Positions 59,813-64,000 of a stretch of DNA of 64,000 nucleotides are shown piece after piece; the stretch's first letter is position 1, and each line of letters opens with the position of its first letter. Made by a program: the position numbers and the translations under genes. Source of the DNA: Nocardia terrae (GTDB lineage Bacteria > Actinomycetota > Actinomycetes > Mycobacteriales > Mycobacteriaceae); NCBI RefSeq assembly GCF_009760405.1, contig NZ_WRPP01000001.1:1860001-1924000 (forward strand), read 5' to 3'. The notes beneath the pieces were generated by a model. It did no database searches, was not told the DNA's origin, and saw only the letters and a list, made by a program, of their open reading frames with translations.

Positions 59813-60727
59813 TCAGGCAGGTTGCGGGTCGAGGTGGACGCGTAGGACGTCGCCGCGGCCGGTTGCGAGCACGAGGTCGCGGTCGGAGTCGGGGACGGGC
59901 GCTACGGCGGAGAGCGGGTCAGCGGTGAGCAGGGGGCAGCTGGCGTGGGTGCCGGGGTTTGTGCGGAGGAGGGTGCCGGAGCTGGTGGCGGTGTAGAGGT
60001 AGCCGTCGGGGCCGGGCGTCAGATCGTCGGCGAGCAGTGTGTCCATGACGGTGGTTCGGCGGGCCGGGGCGGCGATCGGGATGCGGAGCAGTTTGCCCTG
60101 CGGGGTGAGGTAGACCGTGGTGTAGACGGAATCACCCTGGACGGCAAGGCCGTTGACGCCGAACAGTTCCGCCTGCGCGGACCACTGGGTGTCCACCGTG
60201 CCGTCGGGGCGGACCCGGACCACGCCCTTCCCGGTGTCGGCGATGTAGAGGTTGCCCTCGGGGTCGAACGCGGCGCCATTGGCCATGGTCAAGCCATTGA
60301 CGAAGGTCTCGGGGACCGGCGCGTCGGCGGTCGGATCGAAACGGACGACACCGCTGTCGTGGGCGCCCGGCAGGAAGTTCAGCGAGTTGTCGCCGTAGAC
60401 GACGTACAGGAGATGATCGGGGCCGAGGCGGATCGCGCCGGGGGAGGCGACCGGCACGGTCGCGGTGACCCGGCCCGCGCTGTCCAGGCGCTGCACCACG
60501 TTCCGGTACAGCCGGGCGACCCACAGGTTGCCCTGGGCGTCGAAACCGAGATTCTCGGCCCAGTCGGCGAACGGGATCGTGGCGGTGGCGACGGTGGTCA
60601 CCGTGACAGCCGGGCACGAGATCGGTTGGGATCGTGCGGTTCCCGGGAGCGCGACACCGGTCGCCGCCAGGGCGAGCAGCGCCGCGGCGGTCGAGGCGAT
60701 CCGGTGCGTACGGGCGAGTGGATTCAC
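59813..60727 (-). CDS. Secreted SMP-30/NHL-like beta-propeller protein
   Basis: 304 residues from GTG 60727; an upstream ATG at 60778 is possible. A signal peptide (about 5-32, ending near TARSQ) directs export. The mature part repeats propeller-type units: ENLGFDAQGNLWVARLY, IRLGPDHLLYVVYGD, AAFDPEGNLYIADTG and LTPGPDGYLYTATSSG. This is the pattern of SMP-30/gluconolactonase and strictosidine-synthase-like propellers; no catalytic residues are claimed. Probably extracellular. Confidence 0.8.
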   Translation of the reverse strand: MNPLARTHRIASTAAALLALAATGVALPGTARSQPISCPAVTVTTVATATIPFADWAENLGFDAQGNLWVARLYRNVVQRLDSAGRVTATVPVASPGAIRLGPDHLLYVVYGDNSLNFLPGAHDSGVVRFDPTADAPVPETFVNGLTMANGAAFDPEGNLYIADTGKGVVRVRPDGTVDTQWSAQAELFGVNGLAVQGDSVYTTVYLTPQGKLLRIPIAAPARRTTVMDTLLADDLTPGPDGYLYTATSSGTLLRTNPGTHASCPLLTADPLSAVAPVPDSDRDLVLATGRGDVLRVHLDPQPA

Positions 60728-60784
60728 GATCGGAGACGATAGGCAGCCCGAACACCCGGTTGCCTGGGTGCGCTGCACCCTGTC

Positions 60785-61582
60785 TCAGCCCAGCCGGGCC
60801 AGGGCGGCGGCGGTGGGGCTGCCGGGCTCGGCGTGATAGACCATCAGTCGACGGCCCGCGCTGCCGCGCACATCGAAGGATTCGTAGGTCAGCAGGAGCT
60901 GACCGACCTCGGGGTGCAGGAACTCCCGGGGCTCGGTCGTCGCGTTGCACAGCGTGTAGGAATGCCACAGCTCGGCGAATTCGGTACTGGCTCCGACGAG
61001 TTCGGCGATCACTTCCGCCAGGCGTGCGTCCTCCGGATAGAGCGCGCCCGCCTGCCGGAAGCCCGCCACGATGGCTCGGCACGTCCAGTCCCAGTCGACG
61101 CAGAATCGGGGCGCGTCCGGTTCGAGGAAGATCATCCGCGCCATGTTGTCCCGGCACGCGAAGCTCGAGAAGAACGCGTCCGCCACGGCATTGGTGGCGA
61201 GAATGTCCATGGCCGGGTTCAACACCAGCGCCGGCGCGGCCGGATAGCTGTCGAGCAGGTGACGCAGCGCCGGGCCGACCGGTTCGTCCGGACGCGGCCG
61301 CCGCCCGGGCGGCGCGACACCCGCGAGGCGATACAGGTGGTCGCGCACCTCCTCGTTCAACCGCAGCGCACCGCTGAGCGCCTCCAGCATCTGCGCCGAC
61401 GGTCGGCGCTCCCGTCCCTGCTCGAGCCGGGTGTAGTAGTCGATGTTCATCGCGGCGAGCTCGGCGACCTCCTCGCGCCGCAGCCCCGCGACCCGGCGTC
61501 GGCCGTGCGAGACCAGCCCGACCTCGTCGGGACGTCGGGCCGCCCGGCAGGCCCGCAGAAACTCCCCGAGTTCGTTCGACAT
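60785..61582 (-). CDS. XRE-family regulator with MmyB-like ligand domain
   Basis: 265 residues from ATG 61582. The helix-turn-helix region (about 8-70) includes FLRACRAARRPDEVG, VAGLRREEVAELAAMNIDYY and LEQGRERRPS, typical of actinobacterial helix-turn-helix/MmyB proteins. The C-terminal domain (about 100-265) has PALVLNPAMDILATNAVADA and FLHPEVGQLLLTYESFD, the PAS-like MmyB sensor that binds fatty-acid-like ligands in characterised members. Target genes unknown. Confidence 0.9.
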   Translation of the reverse strand: MSNELGEFLRACRAARRPDEVGLVSHGRRRVAGLRREEVAELAAMNIDYYTRLEQGRERRPSAQMLEALSGALRLNEEVRDHLYRLAGVAPPGRRPRPDEPVGPALRHLLDSYPAAPALVLNPAMDILATNAVADAFFSSFACRDNMARMIFLEPDAPRFCVDWDWTCRAIVAGFRQAGALYPEDARLAEVIAELVGASTEFAELWHSYTLCNATTEPREFLHPEVGQLLLTYESFDVRGSAGRRLMVYHAEPGSPTAAALARLG

Positions 61583-61618
61583 ACAGCGATCCTCACCCGC
61601 CGCGCGGCGCGAGACCAA

Positions 61619-62713
61619 TCAGGTGGTCGGGGAGTTGGTTCGCACTGACGGCGACCGGGGCGGAGTCGCGGGTGCGGGCGGATCCTTCGGCGCAGGCGCG
61701 GGCGCGATCGAGGGCATCGGTGTGGTCGTCGCGGTGTCGCGGTGGCGGCGGTCTCGCCACCAGGCGCGGATCTGGGCGAGGCGGGTGGCCCGGGCGGGCC
61801 AGAACTCCTGCACGCTGGCATTGAATTCGGCCCCGAGGATGATCGCGAACGCCAGGAAGAAGGTGAACAGCAGGAAGGCGATCGGAGCGGCGAGCGCTCC
61901 GTAGGAGATGCCGGTCCGCGTGACCCAGGTCAGGTAGCGGCGCAGGCCCTCGCTGGCGGCCATGAAGAAGACGCCCGCGACGAGAGCGCCGCCGAACAGG
62001 CGGTGCCAGGGGAGGGTGCGGTGCAGGGCCGTCTTGTAGAGGAAGGTCAGACCGACGATCAGCAACAGACCGGTGCCCGGGTAGTAGAAGGTGTCGATCA
62101 GGCGCAGGCCTGGCTCCCGCCAGGTGTGGGGCAGGACCCGGCCGATGATGGTGGGGCCCAGGGCGATCAGGGGCAGCACCAGCACGGCGATGATCAGAAA
62201 GGCCACATACAGCAGCAGGGCGAAGATGCGCTGCCAGACCGGATGGCGGGCCGTGGCCTGCCCGTGCGCGGCGGTGATCGCGTCGACGAAGGTCGCCATC
62301 GCCGACGAACCGGCCCACAGCGACAGCACGAAACCCACCGACACCACCCCGCCGTGCCCGCGCTGCAGCACATCGTTCACCGTCGGCTGCACCAGGCTGT
62401 CGACCACGCTGGGGCTGAACGCCTTCCGCGCGAACGCCACGATCTTGGACTGCACGATGCCCACGGTGTTCGGCCCGAACCAGTGCCCGACGTAACCGAG
62501 GCTGCCCAGCAGACCCAGCAGCAGCGGCGCGAGCGAGAGCGTCTGCCAGAACGCGGCCGCCGCCGACTTGTTGAAGATGGAATCGTCCCACGCCTTCACC
62601 GCGGTGTGCACCACGAGCTGGCGGATGCGGCCCCAGCGGGTGGCGGCGAGCACGACGGGCGCTGCGGGCGCGGGCGCGTCGGCGTGTTGCGGAGATTCGT
62701 CGTGCGCGTTCAT
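61619..62713 (-). CDS. YihY/BrkB-family membrane protein
   Basis: 364 residues with about six membrane helices. KAWDDSIFNKSAAAAFWQTLSL at the first helix, SLWAGSSAMATFVDAITAAHG and GISYGALAAPIAFLLFTFFL are hallmarks of YihY/BrkB proteins, envelope proteins of uncertain, possibly transport, function. The last 50 residues are a Pro/Ala-rich cytoplasmic tail. Upstream of the XRE gene on the same strand but separated by 36 bases. Confidence 0.9.
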   Translation of the reverse strand: MNAHDESPQHADAPAPAAPVVLAATRWGRIRQLVVHTAVKAWDDSIFNKSAAAAFWQTLSLAPLLLGLLGSLGYVGHWFGPNTVGIVQSKIVAFARKAFSPSVVDSLVQPTVNDVLQRGHGGVVSVGFVLSLWAGSSAMATFVDAITAAHGQATARHPVWQRIFALLLYVAFLIIAVLVLPLIALGPTIIGRVLPHTWREPGLRLIDTFYYPGTGLLLIVGLTFLYKTALHRTLPWHRLFGGALVAGVFFMAASEGLRRYLTWVTRTGISYGALAAPIAFLLFTFFLAFAIILGAEFNASVQEFWPARATRLAQIRAWWRDRRHRDTATTTPMPSIAPAPAPKDPPAPATPPRSPSVRTNSPTT

Positions 62714-62835
62714 CGTGGCCTAAGCATCGCCTACCAGCGGTTCGAATGGGAGCGGACCCGCAATGTGTCGTGGCGCACTCGAACCCACTGTGTCGGATTG
62801 GAAAGCTGTCGGGATGGATCGCTACTCTCTACCGA

Positions 62836-64000
62836 GTGACTTCGGGTGGTGGCGGTTCATTACGTGCATGGCAGCGCAGGGCACTAACCAAGTATCTGAC
62901 AGCCAAGCCACGCGATTTCCTTGCCGTCGCCACGCCCGGCGCGGGTAAGACGACCTTCGCGTTGCGGGTGGCTGCCGAGCTGTTGAACGACCGCACGGTC
63001 GACCAGGTGACAGTGGTCGCGCCCACCGAGCACCTCAAGCACCAGTGGGCGGCCTCGGCCGCGCGCAACGGGATTCAGCTGGACTCGAACTTCTCCAACT
63101 CGACCGGGTCCACCTCCTCGGACTATCACGGCGTGGTGGTCACCTACGCGCAGATCGCCTCGCACCCGTTCAAGCACCGGGTGCGCACCGAGAACCGCAA
63201 GACGCTGGTGATCATGGACGAGATCCACCACGCCGGTGACGCCAAGAGCTGGGGCGAGGCCGTCGAGGAGGCGTTCAGCGACGCCACCCGCCGCCTGCAT
63301 CTGACCGGTACCCCGTTCCGGTCCGACGACTCGAAGATCCCGTTCATCACCTACGAGCGCGACGAGTCCGGTTTCGAGAAGTCGCGCGCCGACCACACCT
63401 ACGGTTACTCCGAGGCGCTGGCCGACGGCGTCGTCAGACCCGTGGTCTTCCTCGCCTACTCCGGCGAGGCGCACTGGCGCGACAGCGCGGGCGAGGAGTA
63501 CTCGGCCCGTCTCGGTGAACCGCTGAACGCCGAGCAGACCGCCCGCGCCTGGCGCACCGCCCTCGACCCCGCCGGCGACTGGATGTCGAAGGTGCTCACC
63601 GCCGCCGACACCCGCCTGCGCCAGCTGCGCGCCACCGGCATGCCCGACGCGGGCGGCCTGGTCATCGCCACCGACCAGGACAAGGCGCGCGACTACGCCG
63701 AACTGCTGGAACACATTTCGGGCACCAAGCCGACCATCGTGCTCTCCGACGACCCGGACTCCTCCGACCGCATCGGCGCCTTCAGCAACAACACCGACCC
63801 GTGGATGGTCGCGGTGCGCATGGTGTCCGAGGGTGTCGACGTGCCGCGCCTGGCCGTCGGCGTCTACGCCACCTCGGCGTCGACTCCGCTGTACTTCGCG
63901 CAGGCCATCGGCCGTTTCGTGCGTGCCCGCAAGGCCGGTGAGACCGCCAGCGTCTTCCTGCCCTCGGTGCCGGTCCTGCTGGATCTTGCCGCCCAGCTGG
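62836..64000 (+). CDS. DEAH-box helicase, C-terminus cut by window edge
   Basis: The frame is open from GTG 62836 to the window end (388 codons). Walker A ATPGAGKTTF (about residues 32-41), Walker B MDEIHHAG (DEIH) and the SAT-like TGTPFRSD motif mark superfamily 2; motif VI-like FAQAIGRFVRARK is present near the right edge. The chain begins with LRAWQRRAL (Q-motif-like), as in UvsW/XPB-like helicases of actinobacteria. Expected to be an ATP-dependent DNA translocase. The remaining C-terminal part lies outside. Confidence 0.88.
   Translation, partial: MTSGGGGSLRAWQRRALTKYLTAKPRDFLAVATPGAGKTTFALRVAAELLNDRTVDQVTVVAPTEHLKHQWAASAARNGIQLDSNFSNSTGSTSSDYHGVVVTYAQIASHPFKHRVRTENRKTLVIMDEIHHAGDAKSWGEAVEEAFSDATRRLHLTGTPFRSDDSKIPFITYERDESGFEKSRADHTYGYSEALADGVVRPVVFLAYSGEAHWRDSAGEEYSARLGEPLNAEQTARAWRTALDPAGDWMSKVLTAADTRLRQLRATGMPDAGGLVIATDQDKARDYAELLEHISGTKPTIVLSDDPDSSDRIGAFSNNTDPWMVAVRMVSEGVDVPRLAVGVYATSASTPLYFAQAIGRFVRARKAGETASVFLPSVPVLLDLAAQL

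Overview
The window is about 70% GC, almost gapless, and full of short translational overlaps (ATGA, GTGA, TTGA). The gene content points to a mycolic-acid actinobacterium, most likely Nocardia or a close relative. Support comes from a DPPR-synthase-type UbiA enzyme (arabinogalactan precursor), a mycothiol-amidase-like PIG-L deacetylase, a SigG-like ECF sigma factor with a SnoaL tail, and actinobacterial secreted proteins. The species call is inference; no rRNA or tRNA gene was seen.

Region 1 (about 0.8-25.7 kb) is a Wzx/Wzy-type cell-surface polysaccharide locus. A seven-gene minus-strand operon (8761 to 784) encodes a WcaF-like acetyltransferase, a GT4 glycosyltransferase, an SGNH hydrolase, three Wzz-like proteins (one carrying a degenerate BY-kinase domain) and an unusual single-chain Wzy-Wzx fusion. 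Around it lie a second Wzy-like protein, a second flippase, a serine-acetyltransferase-like enzyme, a YdcF-like protein, the initiating polyprenyl-phosphate sugar transferase, a tandem cysteine-domain protein of unknown function, GT2/GT4/GT26 glycosyltransferases, gmd and fcl for GDP-fucose, a GT-C-like membrane protein, a GH16 lipoprotein and a double-GT2 protein. The parts imply a fucose-containing, acetylated, possibly two-component polysaccharide.

Region 2 (about 25.7-36.0 kb) is accessory: small unknown proteins, one apparently frameshifted, a sugar O-acetyltransferase, a DUF1254/DUF1214 lipoprotein, a secreted glycine-rich protein with a clear terminator, a stand-alone DPPR synthase paralogue, a Tat-exported multicopper oxidase and a secreted protein of unknown function.

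Region 3 (about 36.1-52.9 kb) is the most interesting part: an MFS exporter and TetR regulator, a SnoaL-like protein, and a co-directional run of an iterative, fully reducing type I PKS (KS-AT-DH-ER-KR-ACP, no thioesterase), a PLP alpha-oxoamine synthase with serine-palmitoyltransferase-like motifs, a CRTAC1/UnbV protein, an RnfD-like UnbU protein, a flavin reductase, a DUF1702-like protein and a 3-ketosphinganine-reductase-like SDR. My reading is a polyketide sphingoid pathway: the PKS builds the alkyl chain, the PLP enzyme off-loads it by decarboxylative condensation with an amino acid, and the SDR reduces the ketone to an amino alcohol. This is the logic of fungal fumonisin toxins. The accessory genes otherwise typical of enediyne clusters may modify the chain.

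Region 4 (about 53.1-64 kb) is ordinary actinobacterial gene content: esterase, nitroreductase, PlsC acyltransferase, DHFR-like reductase, ECF sigma factor, CoA-disulfide-reductase-like flavoprotein, PIG-L deacetylase, beta-propeller protein, XRE/MmyB-like regulator, YihY protein and the start of a DEAH helicase. A structured palindromic repeat of about 79 bp occurs twice (27.2 and 53.0 kb), both times between the 3' ends of convergent genes.
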